Notes: a model not told the origin generated them from the sequence alone. A stretch of 64,000 bases of DNA from Trichopria drosophilae (GCA_030407085.1 CM059584.1:125211001-125275000), one strand, 5' to 3'; shown: positions 14,199 through 30,545, numbered from the stretch's first letter. Translations and numbers: made by a program.

Positions 14199-14531
14199 AA
14201 ATAGTCATTTTCTTTCTACGAAAATAATTTATTTAAGAAAACTAGCGTCATTGGAGTAAAAAAATATGAAATTTAAGAGATTATTATATTATATAATGAA
14301 ACCTAACCAAACTCTTGCACACTGATAAAACGGGGTAGTTGTGAGGTTCAGAAGGACAGCCGAGATAAAGCCTGAGCGTCATACTTTTCAGGGTTAGGAG
14401 GAGGACAACTGACTATGCTTATGATCCTTACAACTCTTCTTTCAGTGTATAAACTTTATAAAGATAGAAATTTCATTTGATAGTATGTTAAAACTGATGC
14501 TTAGATGGTACTCTGAATAGATTTCAATGTA

Positions 14532-15285
14532 CACAGAAAAAAATAAATGGTTGAACCAACTAAATTAATAGTCAATTCTGCTAAAAATATTGGGTATCTA
14601 TACCTTACAACTTTATTTAGGTGCTGCAACTATTTCCTAGTAGTTTAAATAACTATTTTAATTCCTTAAATCAACTATTTCAAATAATTGATTTAATAAC
14701 TACAAAAATAGGCAACTTAACTATTTTTTTAGTAAATTGTACGCATTAGAATGCTGACAAAAAAAAATTGTGAGGTAGTTTGTCTGTTTTTTGACTGGAT
14801 GTACTAAAATTTCATTCGATTTCTGCTACCGATTGTATGTCGCTTTCTTCTTCTCAAATATTGAATGACAACTCTAACCTCAAATATTCTATTTTTTAGA
14901 TATAAATCATCATACCTTCAAATTTTTAAACATATTTTGAACAAGAGGTTGTCGTCTTTATTACACAATACAGTTATTCAATCTAGTAAAAGAAAATAGT
15001 TAATATTTACGAAAATAGTTCCTTCAACAATAGGAAATAACTTAACTTACTATTTTCTTAGTTGGATGGTGTAACCGCCTATAAATAGCTGAACTGACTA
15101 CATGATATTACTGACATATCACATAAGACTGTCAATTTTACAATTTTTTATAGTTAAACATTCAACAAATTTAGTTTGTTCAACTCCAGTTGGTTTATCA
15201 TCTTTACAAACTAGTTTTTTACGTAATATCTATTTTTCGAAGAGATATTTTTCAGGCAGTTAGATCAACTATTCTGTTTTCCGTG
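14532..15285. mobile_element. MITE with CACAGAAAA/CACGGAAAA ends
   Basis: The left end CACAGAAAAAAATAAATGG and the right end (reading TTCTGTTTTCCGTG) are inverted copies, with TA on both outer sides (14530-14531 and 15286-15287). Subterminal GGTTGAACCAAC-like and GTTGATCTAACTG-like motifs also pair. It appears to belong to the same broad class as the elements at 6537-7464 and 49222-49444. The interior is AT-rich and non-coding. Confidence 0.65.
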
Positions 15286-15289
15286 TATA

Positions 15290-16738
15290 AAAACATCTTA
15301 AGATCTATAATTTTCTAGTTAATCCTATTTTCATTATACTATTATATGTTATATTCAAATAACAATAGACAAATATTAAACATGATATTTATACAGAAAA
15401 ACGTTTATTTGCATCGGAAAATCAATTAGGCACCGAGGAAAGCTTTTGATTAGACCTGGAGTTGAATCGATAAGGACTGAATTTATACAAACATTTTACA
15501 CGACAGATTCAAAAGCGAATCGATTAAAAAATACACAAGTATACAATTTTGTACTGCTTTTTCTGCATTCAGGTGTAAATAGATATCAGAGCTTATAAAA
15601 AAAAGCACTAAACATACTTTTCAATAAGCTTTTCCCTTTGATTCACGTACAGTCATATTTCAACTAATTAAAAAATACTTCAGGTATTAAACTAAAAACC
15701 ATATGTCAAAATCTTTTTGAACGTGTTTCACTCGTTCGTGTGTGTGTCAGATTATTCTGGTAAATATAAAATAAAATACGACAATTTAAAATTTCTCAAA
15801 ATTTGACTACGTTTATTTTTAACCAAAGTTTAATCTGCCCAACAGAGTAATTATTATGTACTGCAGTGAAAAGGTTATACTTTTTTTATAATTTACATGT
15901 ACATCATTACACTTTATGGATTTCCTGATAAAATAGAACATTTTTATTTTTATGAATGGAAAGTTTTCATGTATGAAACTGTACATATTGTGTAATGCGG
16001 GTTAATATAAGTATACTGCATGTTGACTATGTAATTATGAATGTTATTACTTAAAATCTTAAGTACGTTTCCAACTAACTTCACGATTGCGTTACTGGCT
16101 ATAGTGTCCAGTAAGGAAATGTATCTTGATATAGAGTCGATTATTTTCAATTAAATGTTAGAAAACTTATATTTCACAGAATTGACAGTATTTACTATAG
16201 TATTTATTATACGCCTATCTCATTTTGCAATCCTATATAGACCGAAACTTTACTCCAGTAAACTATTCGCAGTAGCTATTAATATACACATCTGGAAATA
16301 ATATCCTGCATTATACACTACTACTACTTAAATGTTAAGGTATATCAATTTTACTTCTTTGACTATAAGAATTCTACACTAAAGGACTTTTAATTACAAA
16401 AATTATAGAAAGATAACCGGGGGATTATCGTCCGCTTTTTATACTTTCTTTTTTTATACTAAGAGTCTTTCCGAGAATACCATTTTTTAATTTTATTTTA
16501 ATACAAAACACCTCGCGTAACTCATTGATAAGGCTTGTTAGCCTTCCTGTGTACGAGAATTCCCTAAACAAGTTTTTTACAAGGTTGGGTATTTATAAAA
16601 TATTGAATCTAGAGGTTTTTGAGGTCGCTGATAATGAAGTCCGACGAACATTCAAAATGGTTTATCGAATAAGACGAACCAGTTTGTAAATTTATATTGT
16701 AATTTTATGAAATTTTGTATTTACGGATTTTCAGTAAG
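15290..16738. other. AT-rich sequence without recognised genes
   Basis: No supported gene. The - strand frame 15950-16150 has no splice or domain support. A short (GT)-like tract (CGTGTGTGTGTC) is at about 15738. The stretch 16495-16560 is slightly richer in G+C but has no open frame of note. Confidence 0.4.
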
Positions 16739-16743
16739 ATCAA

Positions 16744-17981
16744 TCCATTAACGCCGGGAAGGACACTTTTTAAACTTCAATTTCAATGCAGTATTTCGTA
16801 CGAAAATCGAACATCAACAAAATTGAAAGGTATCTATTGTACTATTTGCAAAGTTGCTCTTTTCAATGGCGTTATCAAAATTGAGCTATCGTAATTACAA
16901 ACTTAAATATAGCGATTTCAATATAAAAAAACGCTAAAAATCGGTTATACTTTTTTATAAAACATTTTTTCTCAAAAAAGGGTATTTGCCGGCACAAAAT
17001 TATTTCGCTAAAGGTGAAGAAAATAGTTGTAGTATTACGATATATTTTTTAAATATTAAAACACTAACATCATGATTACAAAACATAACAAATTTTTTTC
17101 ATGAAAACTATAAACTTTAGACAAAATTTTCTACGAATAAAAATGTTTCAATTCAATTAGCATGTATCAAAGAGTATGCCCAAATTTTTTCGCAATATAT
17201 TGATATGATTTTTTGTTTTTTAAATTTTTTGTGCATTCTTTGGCAAATTCTCAAATAATTTTGTTCTAAAGAAATTTTGTTTAAAGTCTACAGTTTTCGA
17301 CAAAAGAAATTATTATTCTTGAAATCTAGAAATAATTAATAATTATGTTTCTCAAAAACTATAAACTACAGGGAAAATCTTCTTGTTTCTTCAAAATAAA
17401 AATATTCTGGAATTAGTTCAATGATTACTTTCAATTGTTTTCAAATTTTTTAAATAACTTTTTTCACAATTTACATTTTCTTAATTTTCGAAAAATAAAA
17501 AATTGAATCAAAACATTCTGAAAAAAATTGAGTATATTCTTTGACACATTATAAGAAACGTTTTTTCTCACAATATTTTCTGTACAGTTTATAGTTTTCA
17601 TGAAAAAAAATGGTTAAATTTTCAAAAGAAAATTATCACTGCGGTCGCCATTGTGTGATCATTATGTTAGTTTTATTTAAAAAATATATCTTAATACTGC
17701 AACTATTTTCTTCACCTTTAGCGAAAGAATTTTGTGACGGCAAATATTCATTTGAAGAAAAAAATGTTTTATAAAAGAGTATACCCGATTTTTTGCGATT
17801 CTTTGACATTTAAATCGTTATATTTAATTTCGTAATTAAGATCAATTTTAACAATTCCACTAAAGTGACCGATTTCTAAAATAACAAGTCACATACATTG
17901 CAATTTTTTAAAATTTAATTTTCATATGAAATACTTGATTGAAATTGAAGTAGGAAATGTGCCCTTCCCACCGTTAATGAG
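16744..17981. mobile_element. piggyBac-like fold-back MITE
   Basis: The ends pair as inverted repeats: TCCATTAACGCCGGGAAGG on the left and, reversed, CTCATTAACGGTGGGAAGG on the right. The right end is followed by TTAA (17982-17985) and the left is preceded by TCAA (16740-16743), probably a decayed TTAA. TTAA target sites and CCATTAACG-type termini fit piggyBac-family non-autonomous elements. The arms are long: TTCGCTAAAGGTGAAGAAAA near 17008 pairs with its complement near 17707. No transposase frame is present. It is similar in design to 48562-50261 and 52654-53130. Confidence 0.75.
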
Positions 17982-17989
17982 TTAATAGA

Positions 17990-19170
17990 TTTTTTTACTA
18001 TAAAACGAGTTTAGTTAAGTCTTAGAATTAGTGAACTATTCGAGACAAGTACACGGATCGTTATTTGATAGTATAACTTAAATATGAATCCAACATTTCT
18101 AACGGGTCAAAATTTGAAAAAATCTCTTATATAATTTTCCATTGAAAAAGAAGATTTTAAAATAACTTTTAAGCTTTTACCAACAAACATATATCAATTC
18201 AGCATGCGCAAACAAATTATGTACATTTTTCAGACGAGTTAGGTTTTAATTTTTTATATTGGAGAGACACACATTCCTAATATCTTTTACTTGTACTGTA
18301 CGCAACAAAGCTTACCAAAGCTTTGTTAAAAAAGCTGTACAGTTTAAAATAAAATAAAAAGCAACGAATCGCTAAATTAACTACGTTCATCATCACTCCT
18401 TAATTCGTATATAATGATAATGTCTAATTAACATTTGGTATATGAAGAACTAAAATCGGATAAATTTTTAGGTCAGATATGTTTTCGATGATTTTCAAGT
18501 TACAAGTTCCAGACATATGCCCAAATATATTATGTTTTGAAAATGTTTTATAAAAAATTATGTATTTAATCCAATAAGTCCCAAAAGTACGAAATTGTTT
18601 AGTACTTTTTGGCTGTCTATTTTAATAGTTTATCAAGATTAAAAGAAACTAGGTAGACTATTTCAGAGGTAAAATTCTTATGAACAGCTCACTGTCATGA
18701 GATGGAAAATTAAAGCGGCTGCATCTCGTTACGGTCAATTGAAAAATTAATCTATATAACATTTTTAAATAATGATATGGTTATACTAACCCGGTGATTA
18801 CTTTGTGATGCGCAATTAACAAATAAAATGAAATTATTGAAAATTTGACCAGAAAGTACTATAAATAAATACATAACGCAAGCCAAACTTTTCAAAACGC
18901 CTGAATGATCAAATCTTGATTCGATTAAACGTTACACTTCTGATAAAATTCTAAAATATTTGCAGTCAACCTGATTAGGACTCGACCATGGCTACATAAG
19001 TATTTTTAATCGGGTATTTGCTATAGATTTTTGCTACCCAATTTTTGTTTATTTAACCAAGAAATAAAGAAAAAGAAACGGGGACAAAATTTTGTTAAAC
19101 ATTCTGCGAAAAACGTCGATAAGAAAAATAGTTCATTCAACTGCTACAACCTTGTTTGCTGTTGTATAAT
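17990..19170. other. AT-rich sequence without recognised genes
   Basis: No supported gene or RNA gene was seen. An open frame starting at 19031 on the + strand merely runs into the C-rich array and is not accepted as coding. A short inverted motif AAAGCTT/AAGCTTT lies near 18307-18323. Confidence 0.4.
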
Positions 19171-19173
19171 GGC

Positions 19174-19675
19174 ACCCCCCCCCCCACCCCCCCCCCCCCC
19201 CACCCCCCCCCCCCCCCACCCCCCCCCCCCCCCACCCCCCCCCCCCCCCACCCCCCCCCCCCCCCACCCCCCCCCCCCCCCACCCCCCCCCCCCCCCACC
19301 CCCCCCCCCCCCCACCCCCCCCCCCCCCCACCCCCCCCCCCCCCCACCCCCCCCCCCCCCCACCCCCCCCCCCCCCCACCCCCCCCCCCCCCCACCCCCC
19401 CCCCCCCCCACCCCCCCCCCCCCCCACCCCCCCCCCCCCCCACCCCCCCCCCCCCCCACCCCCCCCCCCCCCCACCCCCCCCCCCCCCCACCCCCCCCCC
19501 CCCCCACCCCCCCCCCCCCCCACCCCCCCCCCCCCCCACCCCCCCCCCCCCCCACCCCCCCCCCCCCCCACCCCCCCCCCCCCCCACCCCCCCCCCCCCC
19601 CACCCCCCCCCCCCCCCACCCCCCCCCCCCCCCACCCCCCCCCCCCCCCACCCCCCCCCCCCCCCACCCCCCCCA
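19174..19675. repeat. 16-bp minisatellite: A followed by 15 C, about 31 units
   Basis: From 19186 to 19666 every sixteenth base is A and every other base is C, without a single exception, giving 30 full units. A shortened 12-base spacing opens the array (19174 to 19186) and a 9-base spacing closes it (19666 to 19675). The other strand is runs of 15 G separated by single T. All six frames are nearly free of stops, which creates false Pro/Thr/His-rich and Gly/Trp/Val-rich open frames of up to 218 codons; none is a gene. It lies just beyond the stop codon of the small - strand gene that ends at 19802. Confidence 0.97.
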
Positions 19676-19801
19676 GAATGCATCTAACCTCTTGTGCCTG
19701 TCAATGGCTCCGAGCGATGAATTCAAATTTGAAAATAATGATTTCGAACGGAATCGAACATGTCACTAGCGACGCGATGGAGCGACGCATGAAAAGGTAC
19801 C

Positions 19802-20640
19802 TTAAGAATTAAAATTATATGCGTATAAAAAACAACATATATTAATTTTAGATTTATTTAAAATAATGCAGCAATCCGGACCATTTTTTAAATGACCCAC
19901 AAGATATAAAATTCCTTGTTTTTGAACAATTACTGCAGTAGCTTTAAATAACTTGTATCGATTTGTTTTAAATTTTAGAGAACAGAATTTTTTAAGTTTA
20001 ATTTATAAATTTCTCGAGTAACGGAAAATTGATAAATAACTGAGTTTTCTAAATAATTTTAAATTTAATTGAGACATACCATTCATTTCATTTGGTTCAT
20101 GTTCAACTATAACGGAATTCTGTAGAACGCTTTCCTCATCCACATTTTCTATTTCACAGTCATTATTATCAGCTTCTTCGTTGCAATCCTCAGTGACTTC
20201 TGAGCCATCTTCAAAATATTATTTAATAATTTATTATTATACAAATGTAAAATTAATATTCAATGAATGTTAATGTTGACTGAATGTTATCATCAGTAAA
20301 TGAGCTAAAAATAATTTTATATGCCAAAAAGAAATGCTAAGATAAATTTGACGTATATTCAATATTTCAGATATAATTATAATTCCGTAAGTTAGACTTA
20401 AAATGAAAACGCAACAGATTTAAAGGTTATTTGTGTAAAGTAAAATACTACAATTATAGTTTTATATTCTACATATTTAATTAAATAGTTACTAGAGCTA
20501 GTAGAACTATCACTTTCATCACTTGTACATGAATCTTCATCTGTGTTTGTATGCGTATGAACATTCACGCGTAATATTTTCCGAATGCGAAATTGGCTTG
20601 TCCGGGAATAGTCCTCAAGTTTTCTTTTGAAATTTGACAT
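19802..20640 (-). CDS. Small acidic protein, three-exon gene (hypothetical)
   Basis: A predicted spliced gene read right to left: exon 1 20640-20493, exon 2 20208-20080, exon 3 19932-19802 with a TAA stop. Introns have GT..AG ends (donors GTAACT and GTATGT; acceptors TTTTGAAG and CTACTGCAG). Phases fit, giving 408 bases, about 135 aa. The start region MSNFKRKLEDYSRTSQFR is basic and is followed by a Ser/Asp/Glu-rich stretch. Exon 2 is strongly acidic (Glu/Asp/Asn). Exon 3 is mixed, with Cys and hydrophobic residues. From memory, the basic start followed by an acidic stretch recalls N-termini of transposon-derived proteins in insects, but I cannot assign a family. It could therefore be a truncated relic. 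It is divergent from the BEN-domain gene with about 300 bp between the two start codons. Exon 3 is the least certain part. Confidence 0.5.
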
Positions 20641-20936
20641 ATTTCAAAATATTCAGAAAAACCATTCAATAACAGAACGAGGTTATCGGAATCGATAAAC
20701 AAATAAATTGTGGTTATGAAAAGTCGAATGTGCGGTACTAATCAAGTCAATTGTCAGTAACCAACTTCACAGAAACAAATCGACATTGACAACCGAACCT
20801 GCTTAATAATTTCAATTTGAAGAATTCTGCAATAAGTAAGTTTATTAACTATCGTTTATCTCTATGTAAATCGCAATTACCTTATTTTTTACTATTTAAA
20901 CATTGCATTTTTGATAGCTGGAATAATCGGAAGAAA
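20641..20936. promoter_or_regulatory. Divergent promoter region and 5' leader of BEN-domain gene
   Basis: The spacer between the start codons of the two head-to-head genes. It probably holds both promoters. On the + strand a donor-like AATAA|GTAAGT at 20835/20836 and an acceptor TTTTGATAG ending at 20917 would remove an 82-base intron in the 5' leader. The ATG at 20937 then follows 19 bases after the splice. I see no clear TATA box that decides a start point. Confidence 0.45.
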
Positions 20937-25833
<4,897 letters not shown>

Positions 25834-25888
25834 TTTAACAAAAATATTAAAATAATACTTATTAATGTAGAATGTGACTTTGTTTTGA

Positions 25889-25894
25889 AATAAA
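25889..25894 (+). terminator. Poly(A) signal AATAAA of BEN-domain gene
   Basis: A canonical AATAAA hexamer 55 bases after the stop codon at 25833, in the expected place for 3' end processing. Confidence 0.6.
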
Positions 25895-25940
25895 TTGAAG
25901 AATAGAGTATTGTACATTAAAGGATGATGATGACACCACT

Positions 25941-25965
25941 GGGCAATAATGAGTTATTATTGCCC
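25941..25965. repeat. Short palindrome downstream of BEN-domain gene
   Basis: GGGCAATAAT and ATTATTGCCC are perfect inverted copies with a 5-base loop (GAGTT). It may be part of a decayed element or a 3' end hairpin; nothing more can be said. Confidence 0.6.
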
Positions 25966-26199
25966 TTGACAGCGGGTAATAACGTATTCATTATTACATG
26001 CTACCGTGTCGCAGTCGTATAATGGATTACTTCTGCCCCTCTCTACAGGGGAATAAGATGCCGATTATCGTGCATGCGTGACGTACATATTATTTCTGAC
26101 TATTCGAATTAAAAAGCACAGTTTATTTCTGTTTATTTGAATAATATTTCTTTCGTTCCAATTTTGTTTTGGATTACGTTTAAATTGAAATAAATTCAA

Positions 26200-26795
26200 A
26201 TAGAATTGGATCTAAATCGTATCTTATAAGGGTCGAAAGAAATTTCCAAGCCGCATTCTCAGAGGTTTCCTGTGTCTTCGAAATGGATCACAACTGATTG
26301 GAACCGGATATGATTGTGATTAAATTTTGATCTATTTCAAATTAACATAATCGATGCTCAGATTTGAAAGAGATAAAAATCTATCAGCTGAAATATATCA
26401 TACTTCGGCGGATATTGCTCCTGAATGTATTACATTTTGATCAAATTTGATCGGAATCGTCGCCAATGACATTCTCTTTTCTGAAACAGAACAATTCGAT
26501 TTTGGTTGCATTTTGATCGCAAAGAGATCCTAAATTGACCAAAATATGATACAATTCCAATTCACTTCGAATTGTCGCAAATATATGAGTATGAAACAGT
26601 TCTGATCAGATTAAATTTTTATATAAAAAAAATCGCAATTACATCCAGTTTTGGCCTAATTTTCATTAATTGACAGAAAATCTCAGATCCTGAAATGTTT
26701 CAAAAAAGTGATCTTATTCTGATCCCCTTTTGATTCATTCGGTTTCGGCCAAATTTGATCAAATTAGATCATTTTTTTTTTTACTCGGGGTACAT
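26200..26795. repeat. GATC-rich decayed repeat block
   Basis: GATC occurs more than a dozen times in under 600 bases, often as GATCAAATTTGATC-like palindromes (26438, 26757) and TTTTGATC half-sites. The right edge, TTTTTTTTTTACTCGGGGTA, looks like a transposon end (reverse: TACCCCGAGTAAAA). I could not find a matching left end. No coding frame is present. Confidence 0.4.
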
Positions 26796-26799
26796 TTTG

Positions 26800-28500
26800 T
26801 TACTTAACTCCTACCTATAATTCCGAAAAACAGATAACTGATATGTACAAGCCAAATTTTCGGCAATAAAATGGATTCTTTTTGTTTAATTAACGAAAAA
26901 ATATTAAAAGTATACGTCACTCAGGTACTCTAATTAGCATGTAAATAAGTTTCTTTATCAGCAGTTCTTACGAATGCATAATTTAAAATAAATTTAAAAT
27001 CCGGGTACACAGTACTGGTAAAAATAAAATTTTAAAACTACTTGAAATTTCATGTTACACAAAAATAAAATTGGTCGTTTTTTATATCAAACATGAAATT
27101 ATGTAGAAAACAGATTGGAATAACCATTAAAAAGGAGGAAATATTTGTGCAATATAAAATATATTTTTATATTCATATTAAAATTCTAGAAAAGATTGAA
27201 CAATATGGCTTGTGCTTTTTTCAAGTTAATTTCTATAAAGAACATAGATTGAAACACTTAACTATAATTACATACTATATTTTATGACAATAATTGACAT
27301 TCAAAAGTAACTTACAGACGGACATAAATAATTACTATTTTTATAGGAATTGATGTTGAAGCCTATTATTTTTACGTTTAGAGGGAGAAAATGAGTCTCT
27401 AAAAATGCGAGCATTAAAAGTATTAGAATATAATTTGAAGAACTAAAATTAGAAAACGGCATATACATTACGGCTGAACTTTAAATTTTTAAAGCTGTTT
27501 TTTACGTTTTGAAAAACCGCAAATATTTTATAGAGATTAGGTAATAGTTTGAGGAAAGTTGAGACGACTAGTGTTGCTATTCTCAGATTGTATTTAATTT
27601 ACTTACGAGCCATGTAAATATTCTTAATTTTAAGGAAATACATTCATTCTATAATGATGTTGAAGATTGACAATTAGTAATTGAAGTGAATTATGTTTTT
27701 AGTTTTGACGATTTCTAATATTTTTTATTCAAATAATTGAAAGTTTTTTCTAGGAATATTGCTCTACGTAGTGGGTTTTGCTACCCCCCCCCCCCCCAAG
27801 ATCATTTTTTTAAATACTTTTACATATTTCAGCTTTATTTACATGTTCATAGATTTTGAAATATTGGACCATCCCGGTACTTACAGAAGTATAATTTTCC
27901 AACTATTTTGTATGCTGATAGCGACGACACACTCAGAATTTCCATGTCATGTCGCTTTTACAAAAAACACATTTAAAAAGAATGTACAGTTCGACAAATT
28001 TAATTAGAAAATACAATATGATAAAGAAATTCCGAGGGTATGTTTTCATCAGAAAAAAAGAATACAGAAATAACACTACGATTGTCAAATAACCATTCAC
28101 CTTTGCACAAAAAAAAGGTTCATTTTGACACATTTATCCTCATTTTTTCAAATATGTAACGTGATAGGGGAGTTCCGAGAGTAACATAGTTTTCAACAGC
28201 AGAAAATACTTCATAAATGGTACTTAGAATGTTAAAGGCAAAACAAGAAGTAAAATCTTGTCAGTCATTGTTTTCTGGAGATTGGATCAAGTTTTCCACT
28301 ATAACTCTGGACATTAATTTCAAATGAACCTAAACTTTAAATTCTAAATTGAATGCAATTTACAAAAGCCATTAAAATATATTCGTAAACGACTGGTGGA
28401 AGGGCTTCAAATAAAACGCGCAATATGATCGACCGCAAACTAATAATTCAAATTTATTTCGATCAAGCGGTGACGATCTGATCACGATGCGGACTTCCTA
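26800..28500. other. AT-rich sequence without recognised genes
   Basis: Only short open frames without domain or splice support (27093-27287, 27759-28007). A run of 14 C at 27784-27797 stands out in the AT-rich background. No RNA gene was seen. Confidence 0.4.
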
Positions 28501-28504
28501 ACCT

Positions 28505-29100
28505 AACCTGACCCGACGATGCACAGAGGTCAATTTTTAAGTTCTTGATATTTTTTTCTGACAAAAATACTTGCGGGAGGTCAAATCTCAACCAAACGGT
28601 ACAAATTTTTTTTAAAATACTCGTAATAGATCGCACATTGATGGATCACTGTCCAAATTTCGAAAATGGCCGGCATACGTGATTAGCGACCCCGAAAACT
28701 TCCGAGTAATGAGCTTGAAGCGATTTCGTTTAATTTTTCAAAAAACTTCCGCCTAGTGGATCCGCCATTTTTAATTTTCAAAATAGGTTATCAGATTCAT
28801 AATCGCCACCCCGGAAATCTAGAATAGTGTTATCGTATAGAAAAAATAATAGAAATAGAAATCAAATTGTGAAAATCGCGAATTGTTTATAGAATTGTTC
28901 ATATTAGGTGTTTATATGAATTAATGAACATATGCCATCCGATTTCGAAATTTCGGCAGTGAGCAATTAATTACAAGTAATTTAAAAAAAAATTTGTCCC
29001 GTTTGGTTGAAATTTGACATCCCGCAAGTATTTTTGCCAGAAAAAAAGTCAAGAACTTGAAAATTGATCTCTGTGCGCCGTCCCGAAACGTTCTGAAAAC
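28505..29100. mobile_element. Fold-back element with about 150-bp arms
   Basis: The left arm (about 28513-28660; it includes ACTTGCGGGAGGTCAAAT and CAACCAAACGGTACAAATTT) is an inverted copy of the right arm (about 28950-29090; AAATTTGTCCCGTTTGGTTG and GACATCCCGCAAGTATTTTT). The outermost pair is GATGCACAGAGGTCAATTTT / AATTGATCTCTGTGCGCCGTC. No clear target duplication was seen. Flanking sequence on the left is CCTAACCTAACCTG. Overlapping open frames at 28921-29115 and 29057-29368 are explained by the repeat. Confidence 0.65.
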
Positions 29101-29288
29101 ACCCGATCGATCCACTTTTCAATTTGTCGAACATTTAAATAGATTATACCATCATATTATAAATCGATATTATATTATTCGAATTACAATTAATTTTATC
29201 GAGATCGTCACCATTTTGAAAGGCCTTTACATAATTTTCCTAACAGGACACCTTCATTTTGAGAGGTACCCCCATTCGGGTGTGCAAT

Positions 29289-29327
29289 GGCGTAGGGAAA
29301 CCCACATTTGTGGGAAAAACCTACGCC
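29289..29327. repeat. Nested short hairpin
   Basis: GGCGTAGG pairs with CCTACGCC, and inside it CCCACA pairs with TGTGGG. This gives a compact two-part hairpin about 40 bases long, around 125 bases upstream of the membrane-protein exon. It may be a MITE fragment. Confidence 0.55.
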
Positions 29328-29365
29328 GGGTATCGCAGTCGATAAAACATCGATTCTGTCCGTAT

Positions 29366-29440
29366 TAATAAATTATTAAAATATATTAATTAATGAATTA
29401 TTAAAATATATTAATTAATAAATTATTAAAAATATATTAT
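29366..29440. repeat. 25-bp AT tandem repeat, about three copies
   Basis: The unit ATTAATTAATGAATTATTAA (plus AATAT) repeats three times with minor changes. It lies directly before the polypyrimidine tract and acceptor of the exon at 29453, so it is intronic or upstream sequence. Confidence 0.75.
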
Positions 29441-29452
29441 TTTCTGTTTTAG

Positions 29453-29695
29453 AGCATGGGTGCTCGGAGATCCGGCTCCGGGAGCCGCAGCGCCTTGCTC
29501 AAGGAGAGGGCAAACATGTCATTCATGCTCGTCGTCATGTTCTTCGCCGTGTTTGGAGTGATTGTCCTCACAGAAATATTTCTCATCGACGAGAGGCGTT
29601 CGAACGGCATCGCCGGAAATGGAGGTGTCGGGGGACGTCGTACAGGTCATCGTTTGGCAGCTGCTCCCGATCGTCCAGATTACGAAGAAGTTGGC
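29453..29695 (+). CDS. First coding exon of a single-pass membrane protein (partial)
   Basis: The acceptor TTTTCTGTTTTAG ends at 29452, the ATG is at 29456, and the donor GTGAGT starts at 29696 in phase 0. The exon encodes 80 residues. Its G+C content and codon use stand out sharply from the surrounding AT-rich DNA. Residues 1-20 are basic and Ser/Gly-rich (MGARRSGSGSRS). Residues about 22-45 are a strong hydrophobic segment (MSFMLVVMFFAVFGVIVLTE), followed by IDERR and a Gly/Arg-rich stalk. A short basic N-terminus before a single membrane anchor suggests a type II membrane or Golgi/secretory protein. I do not recognise the family. Further exons must lie downstream, probably after a long intron; I could not identify them in this window. 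Confidence 0.7.
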
Positions 29696-29994
29696 GTGAG
29701 TACAATTTTAAAAATTGTGCTATAAAATTTTAAAAATTCTTCCAGGCGTCTATTAACAATGGATTTACTATAATAACTAAAAAAAAAAACTATAATCTTT
29801 TTTTAACTGTTAGTGTTAATACGTCAGTCTTCACTCAAGGGAAACTTGCACACTATAAAATTATTGTACTCAAATTTCACTCCAAAGGAGTAGAAAATGG
29901 GGTAGGCTGGGTTCGACTATTTAAGTTCTTTGGAGTCAAAATGTAGTTTAATGGCGTCAATAAATACGGAAAAAGAGGCGACTGAATGCCGCCT

Positions 29995-30545
29995 AGACAT
30001 GACTTTTGCGTTACTACGCAGCCGGCTTTCTTATTTCAACTTGCTATAATATAGTCAATTTTGACGGTTTTGAAACTAATAAAAAAAGAAATTGTTCATT
30101 AGAGCTTTCCGCATCTAATTGTCAAATAACAAATTATATATTTCAATAAACAATAAAGTTATTCATTTTTTTCTACGCAACTGCAAAATATGCCTTCTGG
30201 CCCTTCGTTTATCGAGCAAATTTCGAGTATCCGAAAACTGTCAGCAAGAAAGTTGTTCATAAAGGTATGAACAAATTTTCTAGAAAGTGTTATCTTTATT
30301 GGTCAATTGGTCAAAAAGTAATGAATGTTTAAAGTTGGTGGCAGCCGATGACCAACGCGTCATGTGTTTCGAGGCCCTGAAAAACTTCATTGTTTATTCA
30401 GATATATAATTTGTTCATTCTTCATTAGATGCCAAAAACTCTAACGAACAATTTCTTTTTTATTCGTTTCAAAATTCTCAGAATTGAATAAGTTATAGCG
30501 AGTTGAAATAAAAAATGTTTGTCGGTCGGCCACCGAGTAAGCAGT
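29995..30545. mobile_element. Fold-back element (family also at 33.8 kb)
   Basis: The left arm, about 30030-30170 (GAAATTGTTCATTAGAGC, CAAATTATATATTTCAATAA), is an inverted copy of the right arm, about 30380-30515 (TATATAATTTGTTCATTC, CTCTAACGAACAATTTC). A related right-arm copy occurs at about 33825-34005. The open frame 30515-30748 starts in the arm and has no domain signals, so it is left out. The exact ends and target duplication are not resolved. Confidence 0.6.

Noticed and set aside
19031..19812. Five long open frames of Pro/Thr/His or Gly/Trp/Val repeats
   Set aside because: They arise because the A plus 15 C array has no stops in any frame; flanks show no gene signals and the same array reads open on both strands.
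27784..27797. Run of 14 C as a second copy of the C-rich array
   Set aside because: A single homopolymer without the periodic A; noted only as a curiosity.
28497..28512. CCTAACCTAACC as insect telomere repeat (TTAGG)
   Set aside because: Only about two units; too short to indicate telomeric sequence.
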